Source: Brachionus koreanus
Taxonomy: Eukaryota; Rotifera; Eurotatoria; Ploima; Brachionidae
Reading direction: 5' to 3'
NCBI GenBank assembly: GCA_016987375.1
Contig: PJRA01000114.1
Span: forward strand, 98,199-162,198
DNA length: 64,000 nucleotides
The notes under the pieces are model-generated. The model was not told the DNA's origin and ran no database searches. It worked only from the letters and a program-made list of their open reading frames with translations. Both the position numbers and the translations under genes were made by a program. Positions within the stretch are counted from its first letter, which is position 1. Each line of letters begins with the position of its first letter. This document shows positions 44,722-56,671 of the stretch, piece after piece.

Positions 44722-46638
44722 ATGACAGGCTTTATTTATTTCGATTATTTTTTATTATTGCTGCTTGTTTTTTCACTTTGGATTGTTCTAAAATTTCACT
44801 TACTGCGAAAAAAATACAATCATCTTCCAAGTCCCAAGACAAATAAGTAGTTGTGATTCATTAAATCAAACATTTCAAAATCTTGAATTTAAAGCATTGT
44901 GGACTTTTTTTTTGGTCAATATTTTACTGTAAATAAATTTTTATCAGAAAATAACTTCATCGAAAATTTACAGCTAAAATGGTCAAGAAGATTCGGTTCT
45001 GTATATGTTTACCAATTTATAAATCAAATGATTTGTGTTACAAGTGAAGAAGATGCTATCAAGGTTTTTATTTAATAAGTCAAATCTGATTTTAATTTAG
45101 AATATTTAAAAAAGAAAATTTTGGTTGAAAAAGATTTTCCTAAAAAACCTGAAATTTACAAAATAGTTGGATATCCATTCGGTGAGCGGTTTTTGGGAAG
45201 AGGCTTGGTTACCGAAATAGATAAAGAAAAATGGAGAAAAAGAAGAGCTCTTTTTAATCATGGATTCAAAAAAAAGTGTGTTTTCTTACTATTGAAATAA
45301 ATAATTTGGAAAATTATATTTTTATTTTTTTCAAAGTGTTGTTTCGGAAAGCATTGATCATTTTAACTCGAAAGGAAACATTCTCATTGAAAAACTCAAT
45401 AAAGCTGCAGACTTAAAAGGATCTATTTGTATATTTGACGAATTTAATCGCATGGCTCTTGATGCCATAGCCAAAGTAAACTTGTTTGTTTTTAAAACAA
45501 TTTTTTTTATCTAATATAAATTAGATAGCTTTTGATCTAGACCTTGATTCAATAAACAAACAAGAATCAAAACTTAATGGCTTTATTGGAAAAGGACTAC
45601 ACGGTCTTACTTTGAAAATGACTGATCCTCTCATTGAAGTAAACTTTGATTTGGAAATTTGGTAGCAAAATTTTCAAGCTTATTTAGATGAGACCAGAAA
45701 AAAGAAATTTAATTAAAGACATAAGGCAGTCAATTAGAAATTTGAGAAAATTTTCGGCCGAAAGACTTACTGAAATAATAAAAGATTTTGAAGAAAGTAG
45801 TTACATGTCAAAAACAATTCTTTCAAATATTCTATCACGCGCAAGTATTTTATTTTACATTTATAAATAAAGTAATTAGATAATTTATCTTAGAAAGCAA
45901 CGATGATTTGGACTTTGAATTGTTAATTGATGATTTTGTTACTTTTTTCATAGCTGGTCAAGAAACTACGGCAAATGCTCTAACATTTTGTATATTTGAA
46001 CTTGGTCAAAATGAACGAGTGCTGAACAAGTATATTAATTTTTTCAAGTATAATAAAAATTCACAAAATTTCAAAGGCTTAAAATTGAAATTGAGAGTGT
46101 TCTAGGAGGAAAAAAAGAAATTTCAAACGAAGATGTTTCTAGACTAGTCTACACAAACGCAGTGTTCAAAGAGGCCTTGAGAAAATGGCCCCCTGTTGCA
46201 GCATTTTCAAGAATTACAACAGAAGATATAGAAATTTGTGGGAAGAAAATTCCAGCCAACACTTGGTTTTATGTTAGTCCTTTTGTAATGGCTCGTAGTG
46301 AAAAACACTTTCCTCAGCCGGATAAATTTATTCCTGAAAGATTTTTAAATGAGCATCCTTTTTCTAAAGAAAATAAGTTAATAATTTAAAATTGAAAATT
46401 TAAGATTTTTTAAAATTCCTTGTTAAGAATAACAAGTTATACATATTTTCCATTCTCACTCGGACCAAGAAATTGTATCGGACAAAATTTTGCTATGCTC
46501 GAGGGAAAACTGGTTTTAGCCAAGTTTATTCAGCATTTTGATTTTATTCTAGATCCAAATCAATCTCTTAATGTGGTTGAAAGAACTACACTTAGACCTG
46601 TCGATGGAGTTCGAGTTTTTTTAAAATCCAAATTTTGA
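44722..46638 (+). CDS. Cytochrome P450, CYP46-like
   Basis: Model: 44722-44846, 44895-44914, 44948-45063, 45115-45275, 45337-45475, 45525-45638, 45688-45844, 45894-46029, 46077-46376, 46428-46638 (1,479 nt, 492 residues). A membrane-bound haem monooxygenase of the endoplasmic reticulum. Residues 1-28 are the N-terminal anchor. The I-helix oxygen-binding motif AGQETT is at 298-303, the K-helix ExxR is in KEALRKWPP, PERF follows, and the haem-binding loop FSLGPRNCIG has its Cys at 439. Several segments track vertebrate CYP46A1 (cholesterol 24-hydroxylase): RPEKRNLIKDIRQSIRNLR, DDFVTFFIAGQETTAN and TYFPFSLGPRNCIGQNFA. Substrate in an invertebrate is unknown, with a sterol or fatty acid most likely. 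The 20-nt exon 2 and the exon 4 acceptor are the weakest parts of the model. Convergent with sphingosine kinase. Confidence 0.88.
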
Positions 46639-47233
46639 TTTTAATAACTTTATTTAACAAAAAAATATAAATTAAAAATTAAAATATTTTTTTTTCTAAT
46701 TATAAAAGTATCCAAAAGCAATTTTTTATTTTGAAAATTTTAATAAAAAATTCATTATTTAAAAAAAAAGCATGAATTGTACAGATGAAAGAATAGACGG
46801 ATTCGGTCATGGTCGTAAATTTGTTTTTAAAGCTATTATATTGCATCACCTTAACACAAATTTTCCAAAAATAAAGTAAATTCATTTTTGATTTTGGTTT
46901 ATTTTCTAATTTAATCTTCATAAAGAGTTTTTAAAGATAACTTTGATCCGAAGTATAAAATTGGCCATGGATGGAAGATAAAAATGACAGACAAAATCAC
47001 AAATGGCAAAATTTTAGGGCACGGATGTTGATTTTTATTTTTGAAATAATTTTAGAAAAATTTTTTTTTAATCGGCTTTCTTTATTCCGGTTTTTTTGCT
47101 TTACTTTAAATTTTAGGAATGAGCTAGTTTTAGAAAAATTTTAAATAAAGTCCGGATTAAAGAGAGCCGATTTTATTTAAAAAATTTATTACGATTAAAT
47201 TATTATTAAAAATTAAACAGTAAAAACAATAAA
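46639..47233. other. Convergent intergenic spacer with a hairpin
   Basis: It lies between the 3' ends of the P450 and the sphingosine kinase. An imperfect inverted repeat sits at 47070-47090 (AATCGGCTTTCTTTATTCCGG) and 47152-47172; the rest is AT-rich 3' flanking DNA. Confidence 0.6.
47070..47172. repeat. 21-bp imperfect inverted repeat
   Basis: The left arm starts AATCGGCTTTCTTTATTCC and the right arm ends GAGAGCCGATT. They pair at about 19 of 21 positions around a 61-bp loop. It could be a small MITE or a 3'-end hairpin between two convergent genes. Confidence 0.7.
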
Positions 47234-48928
47234 TTATTCTTTTAAATTTGCTAAAATATTTCCCAAAGAAGGTATAATCTCAGCTTGAATTATGTCACTA
47301 GGCACACTTTCGCCATCAACCATCATTACACCTTTATTTGAAACTTGCACTTGACCATTGCTTATTAAACCCAATGGTTCTAGTCTAAATGCTTTCACTT
47401 TTACATATTCAACTACGCTACTGTTTAAATGACCGCCATTTTCTGTTATAGTAAAAAGCTTTAATAATTCTGTTTTTGTTATTCCTTGCTTGATAAAGAT
47501 AACATGCATATGACCATCATTAAATGTTGCTTCTGGGGCAGCTAAAAAATCTGGACTAATCAATGGCAAATATGAAACTAAAAAAAGAACGAAATCTTCT
47601 TCAATAGTCAACCAATCATTTGGAACTGGCTGATCTATTGGTGCTAAATATTTGAAATTGGATCCTTTCACCTCTGTATCATTATCAGTTATTGTTTGAA
47701 TGTCGTTCAAGTCAATTGAACTATGTTGCCGATTGATTTTTATTGATGAATCTTTAGGAACATAATTTTTGTAATCATCAGCAGGCAAAAAAGAGAATCG
47801 GCCTCGATAAACCCTCAGATCTAAAATTTAAAATTTTAACTTGAAAGTATTTTTTTTAATAAAGTTTTTTGTACTTAAAATTCTTTTTGCTGCACCAAGG
47901 GCAAATCTCATTCCGCCCATAAATCGGTATTTTTCGCTTTCCAAATCAACGTCAGCTATTATAGCCCATTCAAAAGACAAAAACGAATGTATTATTCGAT
48001 TATTTTTTAGCTGATAGGCAACAAAGTCAATGGGAGTTGCCAAGGACTTGGTCAGATTGAAACATGACTGAGCTGCAAACGATTCTATTGGCAAGCCTTT
48101 GAACGTTTCTTTGGACAGATATGCCACACAGCATGACAAAGCATTCGCTGATCCACCTTATTAAAATTTAAGATGTTTAACACAATTTTTGTTATTCCTT
48201 TTACCAGGTATATGTCCTACAGGGATTTTTATTGCACTTTGCCAATCTTTCCTTTCCATTAGACCATTTATAACCTCATGCATTAATCCATCACCTGAGA
48301 TTACCAAGATGGCTGAAAAATCGTCCAATTTAGCTTCTTTAACATATTCTCTGGCAAAATTTTGCTTTTCTAAAGAACAAAAAATAAAAAAAAGAAAATT
48401 AAAATGCTAAATTCTTTTACGAGTAAAAACAAGTACATCAGACATGTTTGCTTCTGATAAAATTGGACAAACTCTTTCGAAATAGATGTTTTTCGCTTTG
48501 CCAGAGCCAGAATTTGGGTTGACAAAGACAAGGAATGGTTTGAAGTTATCAGTGTCTGGAAAAAGTCTTTGCTTCAAAATTCTGTCTAATTGTGAATGCC
48601 ATTTGGATACATGAACTAAATTTTCCTCGTATGTGCTAAACTGTGAAAATTCAAGGTCATAAGTTATTCGTTTTCTTTTTAAATTTGGATTTTTAGAATT
48701 TTTAATGTAGGCGTAGAGAATAAGATATGAACTATTGTCATCTTTTTTGTGTCCTTTTCCAATCGATGAGCCTGCCAAATCATTTAAACTCAGAATAAAA
48801 TCAGGCATGTCATTTTTAGAATAAAATTTGATTAAATTCACATAAAGTTCCAGTTTTAGTTGAGTTTTTGATTTTCGATTTATAAAGTGATCGCTCATTA
48901 GCGGCGATTCGAGGTCTGCTGAAGTCAT
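47234..48928 (-). CDS. SPHK: Sphingosine kinase
   Basis: Exons on the minus strand: 48928-48421, 48369-48205, 48156-47875, 47820-47234 (1,542 nt, 513 residues, phases close). The enzyme phosphorylates sphingosine with ATP to sphingosine-1-phosphate, at membranes and in the cytosol. The DAGK-type catalytic domain is complete: FVNPNSGSGKAKN at about 136-148 (nucleotide loop), VISGDGLMHEVINGLMER at 192-209 with the catalytic Asp in SGDG, GGSANALS at 225-232 (usual form GSGNAL), WAIIADVDLESEKYRFMG, the LRVYRGR motif and the C-terminal VDGE block. Exon 4 has a low-complexity Asn/Asp-rich insertion. The long N-terminal extension with SPHK-specific YDLEFSQFSTYEEN lies before the kinase core. The start is the ATG at 48928; one codon upstream is GTG. 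Whether it corresponds to SPHK1 or SPHK2 cannot be told. Confidence 0.96.
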
Positions 48929-51900
48929 CACTTGATACTTCTTTTACATTTAAATTTTGAAATGATCAAAGGTAAATCTCTAAAATTTGGTATTAATATT
49001 ATTATTTTTTGTTGAAAATTATAAATTTTTATTATAAAAAAATGCTTGATAAAACAAAATATTTCAATTTTGAATAAAAAATTGTTTGAAATATGAGTAT
49101 ATTTAGCTTTTAATATAATTAGTGTATTTATATTAGCATTTAGTCTGACTCGAATGACCTTCTTAGTATTAAAGACAAGGTGATTTTTTTCTTAGCAAAA
49201 ATTTTGTCCAAAATTGTTTTTCAATTCAAGGTTATATATTTTTTATCTTTTTTTAGAAATTATGAAGACATAATATGATTGTCATTTTAGATACACCTTT
49301 TCATTAAATATTTATTTATCTAAATTAGACAAAAAAAAAGATTTGTTTAGTTATTTATTTATTGCTTCAACTAATATTATTTTAACCTAAGCTCTTAAGA
49401 TAAAATTGAAAAAATCTTGGTTTTCATTATTTGATCATTATGAAACTAATTTCCAATAATTTCCAATTTGCCATATTTACTTGAGAATAAGTACCTCAGT
49501 CAAAGGTGTTTTTATTGAAGAAGTTAGGACCTTAACAGATTAATTATTTTGTTTAAATAAGATATCACATGTGGACCAAACCATTGTTCATGAGAAACAA
49601 TTAGGCAACTAAACACTTTCAATGGTGATCATTTTTAAAAAGGAGATTCAAGGGGGTCACATATTTGAAACTGAATTTTGCAAAGCATAAAAATGATAGA
49701 TTAGTAATGAATTTTCAACCAAGAAAACCTATTTAAAGAATATCATTATATTGATTTATTGTATTATTATCAAATTTAAATAAGTAAATTTCAAGCTTTT
49801 TAATAAATATTATCATATCTATATATTCATATTCAAACTTACAAACTTTTCAAATGTTTAACGCTTGTGCTAAAAACCACCTGGATTCAGAAGAGATTGA
49901 ATTTTTTGATCAGATATTTGCACTGCCTCTGTCATCTTATATATCTTATTATATACCATTTGATAGATAATTGAAAAAGGATCAAAACTATACAGACAAT
50001 TTAAGACTGTGGTCTTCACTTGTGTTAAAAAGAAAAGATATTGATAAATGAAATTATTTATAGAAAATTCAATCTAGCAGCTTTATTAACCAAGAGCTAA
50101 AGCCGTCAATAACTATGCTTCATATTTGTTTTAATTCAATACACAGTCCTTCAAAGACAGTTTACGACACCAATTGCAATACTTGTTTAAAATATTAATA
50201 ATAATAATAAACTACAGTGGGCTATTCCATCAAACGTAAACTCATATATAGAGATTGCTATAGTAACTTTACGACACTATTGAATTTAAAAATTGTGAGT
50301 TATAATTATGAGAACTACTAGGCAAAATTCAAAAAAATGGCATCTATTTTGGCTAATTGTTGAGGCGTTATGCTAGGGTACAATAAGCTTGTTCCAGTTA
50401 TTTTTATATAATTATAATTATATCAATAATAATAATAAATGTAATATTAAATATTATTATTTAATTTAAACCCTAAAGGCATATATAAAATAAATGAAAA
50501 ATTCACATTAAATTAGTGCCATAAATAAACTTTTAAAAATTCAAAAATACGTGCCATTTTTTTCTTCTCATAATTTTATGAAAAGCAAAAAATTTAAATG
50601 CATGTCAGATACAATAAAATTATTTTATTATTTTAAATACAATCTTTAAAGTCTAAAAAAGTTTTAACATAGTCAGAATTTTTGAGAAGATGACGACCCT
50701 CTCTGAGAATGTAGTTTTAATAACAACTTGTCCTCAATCTTAATAGAATAAAACTAATAAAAAAATTATAAGAAATTTTGATATATAACTTAAGGAAGAT
50801 GTGATTTTCAGCATCACAAGACTCCTTATAATACGCAACCATGAAATAGTGCGTGTGTACAGCGAAACTTCTTTTCATTTTATCTTTTAATATATACATT
50901 CATTTATTGCATAACCAAAAATTATTGATTGCTTCACAATAATAGTTTATATCTACATGCTTATAAAATTTATATTTACACTTGAACCGTTCCCTAATTC
51001 CGTTTTCTAATTTATTCCTAAATATAAATTGAAGTTTCTCCAATTTAGAAAACGGCCGTTTTTTTTTGCTCCTTTTTTTAAATAAAAAAAAACCTATTCA
51101 CTTAATAAAAAAAAAAGAAAATTCTTTAATATCGGTCCCAAAAAATAATTGAAAAATTAAGAAATTTTGATCCCAAAAGCATTTGATTATTCAGATAGTA
51201 AATAAATATTCTATTCCTAATTTTGCTACAAATCTGAATTATCAAATAAATATAATGAAAAATAAAACAGAAAATGAAAGCAATTCTTGAATTAAATTTA
51301 ATTTTGCTTTTAGAAATTAAACAAGCTAATTTCAATGCATTTATTTTTAAAATTTTAAATTCAATAGAATATTTTTAAAAAATAAATTTTTTAAAATTTA
51401 AACTTTGAGAAAAATATAGTTTTATATCGCCTTTAAGGCGTGTAATGAGATAAATAACTAAGATAATGATATTTTTAATCATTTTGAATAATGAATAATG
51501 CGAAATATAGATTTAGTGAGTCTGAAGTATATTATTTTATTGATGCTCCCAATTTAATTAGAAAATCCATAATGAAATTAATTCCTCTTTGTCAATTTGT
51601 TAATAATTTACGATTAAATATTGTTTTACAAATTAGAAAATAATTATTTTTTATTGATCTTTTTATTTCTTGTCTAAAAAATAACAATTATTATTTTATT
51701 TATTTTAAACAAAAAGATGAGGTTATGGTTTATTCATTTAAATTAGTAATCAATCAAAAACTAAGCATAAAAAACTCTTTTTATTTAGTTATTTTGTCTT
51801 TTTTTTGTCTATTTTAAGTTATTCTATTAATTTAAAATTTTTCATAATAGCATTAAAAGTTTTGAAAAATATATTGACTTTTAGTCGAATTATTTATTGA

Positions 51901-54900
51901 TATTATTTTTTATTTCAATGAACCCCTTTTAGGCGATGCTAAAATGAAAGAGAAGGTTGCATACAAAATAAAAAATCAAATGTTTGAGTGCATCCTAATA
52001 AAAATTTTGTAAAAATGGCAATATTTTTTTTAAATTCAGTTAAATTTTTAAATTTTCAAATTTTAATTTCGCAACCAAGTCAAGCCAGAATTAATATTAA
52101 CGAAATTTCTCAAAAATAAAATGATCTCTGAACGAAAAGGATTTGGTTTAAATATTCAAAATAAATCCTCGATTAGAGTTAATTTTTTTAATTTTTTATT
52201 TATTCGATCTCACATTTTTAGTTATCAAGTGTGTTTAATGGCTTTAAAAAAAATAAAATAAAACTAGAAAGAAATCAAAATTCTCTTAAATTTTATTTAA
52301 TCAATAAAGAATTTCATTTTTTAAACCTTAAATAGCTAATTTTTTTCTAAATGCTTAAGGATTTATTTATTTTAATAGCACTATTAGAACTAGGAGTAAT
52401 AAATTGATAAGAAACTGATGAATTTATTTATTCAAATAAATAAGACAAATTTCTGAACAATGATTTTTAAAGCTTGATTAAACTTTTTTCTACTTAGAGA
52501 ATTTATTGATAGCTTTGTCTATTGTTATTTTCCAAGGCTTTGAATTAGAATTAATGCTAAGCGATGCAATTAAAAATCGATACCAGTTGGCAAACTAATA
52601 GTTTTGCTACTAGATTCAAATCCTGAAACTAAGCTCCAATGCAATCAATAAACTTGAAATAATTGTTAATTAATCTAATCTTAAGTACAGAAATCGGATA
52701 GTTCTTGCTTGCATAGATTTTTGAAGAAAAAAAATATAATGAAAAATAATTTATTTTCTAAAAGAATCAAATAAGTCAAATATTATTATGATTTTAAAAT
52801 TAAGTTAAAATTGAATAAATTGAGTTTTTTTTTCAAGCAGTAAGTGATTTGAAGATTTTTAAAAAATCCACTTTTAAACAGAGATTTACAATGATTAAAT
52901 TTCTTTAAAAATATAAAGAACTGATTTTTTTTAAAGCTTGAGTTAAATTAATTAATTCATTGATGTATTTTTTATAATATAAAAATTTGATGTTTTTCAT
53001 TCAAAAAGATGACAGCATTCTTTATTTTTTCTGTAAAACAAAATTGTTTTTAAAACTCTAAAAATCAATAATCTAAAAAAAATTAAACATTTGATTATCG
53101 ATTGAAATTCTAACAAAATCTCATGTTTAAAGCTTGAAAAATAAACATGTCTCTACTACTATAAAATACTATATGGCTCTTAAAAGAACAATTTTTGGAA
53201 AATATTTCTAAAATCATAAAAATGTCATTTACATTCAAATTTCCTTAAAGAAAAATGTTGGTTTTAGATGAATACAATAAGAAAAATTTTATTCTCAACT
53301 AATAATAATGATAATAATTTTTTTTTTATGGAATTTGGAAATATTTAATATCTTGTTATTAATTAAGTTGATCCTAGAATCTAATTAATGCTAATTTAGA
53401 TAATTTCATCAATCTAAAATGCTCGAGCGTTTTGTAGACTTTTATAAAGCAATAAAATTTTTTCTCATCATATTACTATTCTTTTGTTTATATTCAGTTT
53501 TTGCCTAATTGCGTAATTTTAACTGATCCCTAGAAAAATAAAGTTAATTTTTTTTTATTACGTAAAACAAGCTAATTTGTATCATAGTCATCATAAACAA
53601 GTCGAAAATTTAAAATTATTTTACAAGTTAACAGAAAATAAAATTCGATTTGAATAAAAAGTTTTTTGAATTTTTCTGGATTGATTTGTATCCAAGGAAA
53701 CAAAAATATATTTTTAATCTTTTTCGAGTAATATTAAAGATAAATTTTGATTTTTCTTTTAAAAAAATAGCATAATATTTTATTTTATGATTTCAAATTT
53801 TCAATAAAATATAAAAATGCTTCGAATTGTTCGTTTTAAAAAGGTATGTTTTTAACTTATAGAGTTTTTGGTGGTTTTAGAAATAAATTTTAGATTGATT
53901 TTAGTTGATTACTAAGAAAATTGCTTCAGGAAGGCAAATAAAAATTTAGAATAATTTAAATGAACTAAGCATCGAAGAAAGGCTAAATTTTCATAATACT
54001 TTTAATTTTTTTAACCACTATTTTGTTTAGTATCATTTAATTTATCAAAAAATCAATCATTTCCATTAGACGAATTCAAAAATTAATTCTATCAATCAAC
54101 AAAATTAATATGTTCTTTTCCAGCCATATGAGCTTTTGTTCTAAAGTGTTTTATTACTGTATTATGCAAACAAATCTGCTTCATCAGGCCATGGATATAG
54201 CTTAATCAACATGAATTTGAGATTATCAAGAATTAAATTTTTAATTCAATTATTTGTTTACAACAAAAATTTTTATGATATTTATAAAAATATTATTTTC
54301 ATCAGATAGTGTTTCAAAAATACCCATTTGTGGAATATTGGCTTTTAATGCGCACAAAAAGATTCTCAGTTAAGCTAAATAGCGCCATTAATTTAATTCA
54401 GTTTAGTGTTAAGCTGACAAGCAAGTCGAAAAAAAATTGTTAAGAGTCATACTAGGATAGATGTATGTGTGATGACATTTATATTTCAAAAATTTTGCAT
54501 GCAGATTTAATTTAAATAATATTGGAAAATAATATAAGACTTGACTTTTAGAAGAAACTATCATGCAACGTTTAATTATCAAATATAATTTAAAGGCTGA
54601 ATGCTTGGAGCTATTTTTGACAAGTGTTTAAATTTGGAGAATATGTTTGAGAATAATTCGATGTTAAAACAGTAAATTCAAATATTTGGTTATTGATCAT
54701 GTGTTTATTTTGACTAATGATCGATTTTTTAATTAAGGATGCATTTTTCAAAGAATTTTAACAATTAGTTTTAGCAAATTTTAATGTTATAATTATTAAA
54801 AGCAAGCTTAAAATAATTGAAGGTTTATATTAAAATTAAATAATTACAAATGAATCTACATGACTTTTAATTTAGTTAAAAAAATGAGAAAATAATAAAG

Positions 54901-56671
54901 ACCGAAATTTTTTTTTCAAAATAAAAAATAAAATTATATTTAAAAAATTTTTTTTTTGAATTTTTTTAGTAATGTTTTCTGCAATTAATAATTTCTTAAA
55001 GTTAATAATCATTTTCATCATCATAAGCTTAAAACAAATTTGTTTTTTTTTCTTTAAGAAATGGCATTAATGAGGAAAAAAATTTTTTTGTTGATAATCA
55101 GCATGTGGCTAAGTAATACATTGATAGACTAACTAATAAAATTTAATTGAGCCAGTGATTTTAAAATTTTATTTCGATTAAAAATATTTTAAAGTGAAAA
55201 AAAAAATATCAAATTATTAAAGATTTTGTGACATCATGAATTAGAAACGCCAAAGAAAGTGTTTAATTTTAATTTTAATTATTAATACTTAATGTATAAG
55301 AATTTTAAATGAAACATTAAATTTCGAAAACAATTTTTTTGTTGAAAAGTATTGAATTTTATGATTAATGAATATTAAAAAAATGAATGTAAATTCAATA
55401 TTTTCTTGCTCAATAATTTACAATTGCTTTGTTCTCTGTATATTATTTTCTATTGCAAAATTCGATAGCTCTTGTTGCTTCACTTCCGTAAGCTAAAATT
55501 GATCTATAATAGGTTGGCTCATTAGACTAGCTCATTTCAATTCGAAAACAGCTCAATTGAAAGCTTTAGCCCCAAAATTTTGCCTAATTTTCTATTCAGT
55601 CTTTTTTTTCTTTTTTTTTAATTTTCTTTAGGTGCTATTATGTTTTCTTGTTTGAAATATTTAAAAAGAAAAAAAAATCAAATAATGCATAAACAACGAA
55701 GGTACTTAAGTTTTTCTTTAATTTCACAATTTGATGAAAGATGTCATTTAGTAAAGAAGACAAGTTTTCTGTATATTTGAATAAAGAGCATTTAAATGTG
55801 TTAAAATAAACCAACTTTGAAGGCTTTTTAAAAATTTAATTGAACGATAATAAATAAATAAGTTATTAAATATCATAGAGCCATTTTGATCTATTTGATA
55901 AAAAATATTTGGTAATATTTACACTAATCACATTCAAATGAAAATTCTACTTTTATTTATCTAAATTAAATATTGCATAGGCTTAGAATAAATTAGTTAA
56001 TTAGATATTTTCTATTTTCAATAAGAGAAAAAATTATTATTCCAAGATTCGTTAAAAAATAAGAGAATAAATAAAAAATTTGAAAAACAAATGCTTTTCT
56101 CTTTTGATTATTTTTGAGTTGTACATTTTTATAAAAATAACAGTTAAATAAATGTTTTTTTTATGGATTAAAATTGAAAATGCTTTTAAAAATTTTTTTA
56201 CCAAATTTGACCTAGAAAGCAACTGATAATCTTGTCGAATTGAAAACAATAATTCGGAAAGATTTAATTTCAACCATTTTGATTTCCGACCTTCATTATT
56301 CAGTCATAGTCAAAATTTTTTTATACTCAATTTCTATAAAGCAATTATTTTTTAGCTAACAATAAGTTCAATTAATTTAAAAAAATTATTTGTTTTATTT
56401 CAACTGAATTTAAAAAAAAGCCTATTTAGATCAAATTTTATTGTATACTAAGCAATATAATGAGATAAAAAGAATTGATTCTAATATCATTAATTGTAAG
56501 CTGCATTTTTGGTATCGAAAAAAAATTATGCTTTAATTATGTTATTATGATTTTTCTTATTAAGTGAACAAAATTTCAAATTTTAATTTTAAACTTGGCT
56601 ATGATTATTTAAATGTTTTTTTTTTTTTAATTAAAATGGAAATATAAGATTTAGATAATGAAAGCAAATAT
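48929..56671. other. 7.7-kb gene-free interval between divergent SPHK and PDE11
   Basis: I found no exon, RNA gene or identifiable transposon on either strand; the listed open frames are short, Lys/Ile/Phe-rich and without support. It is the longest gene-free stretch of the window and lies upstream of both flanking genes, so it may hold regulatory DNA or untranslated first exons for either. Nothing can be named from sequence alone. Confidence 0.5.

Noticed and set aside
50717..56273. Several 60-75 codon open frames in the gene-free interval
   Set aside because: Their Lys/Ile/Phe/Leu composition is what AT-rich noise gives; there are no splice partners and no recognisable motif.
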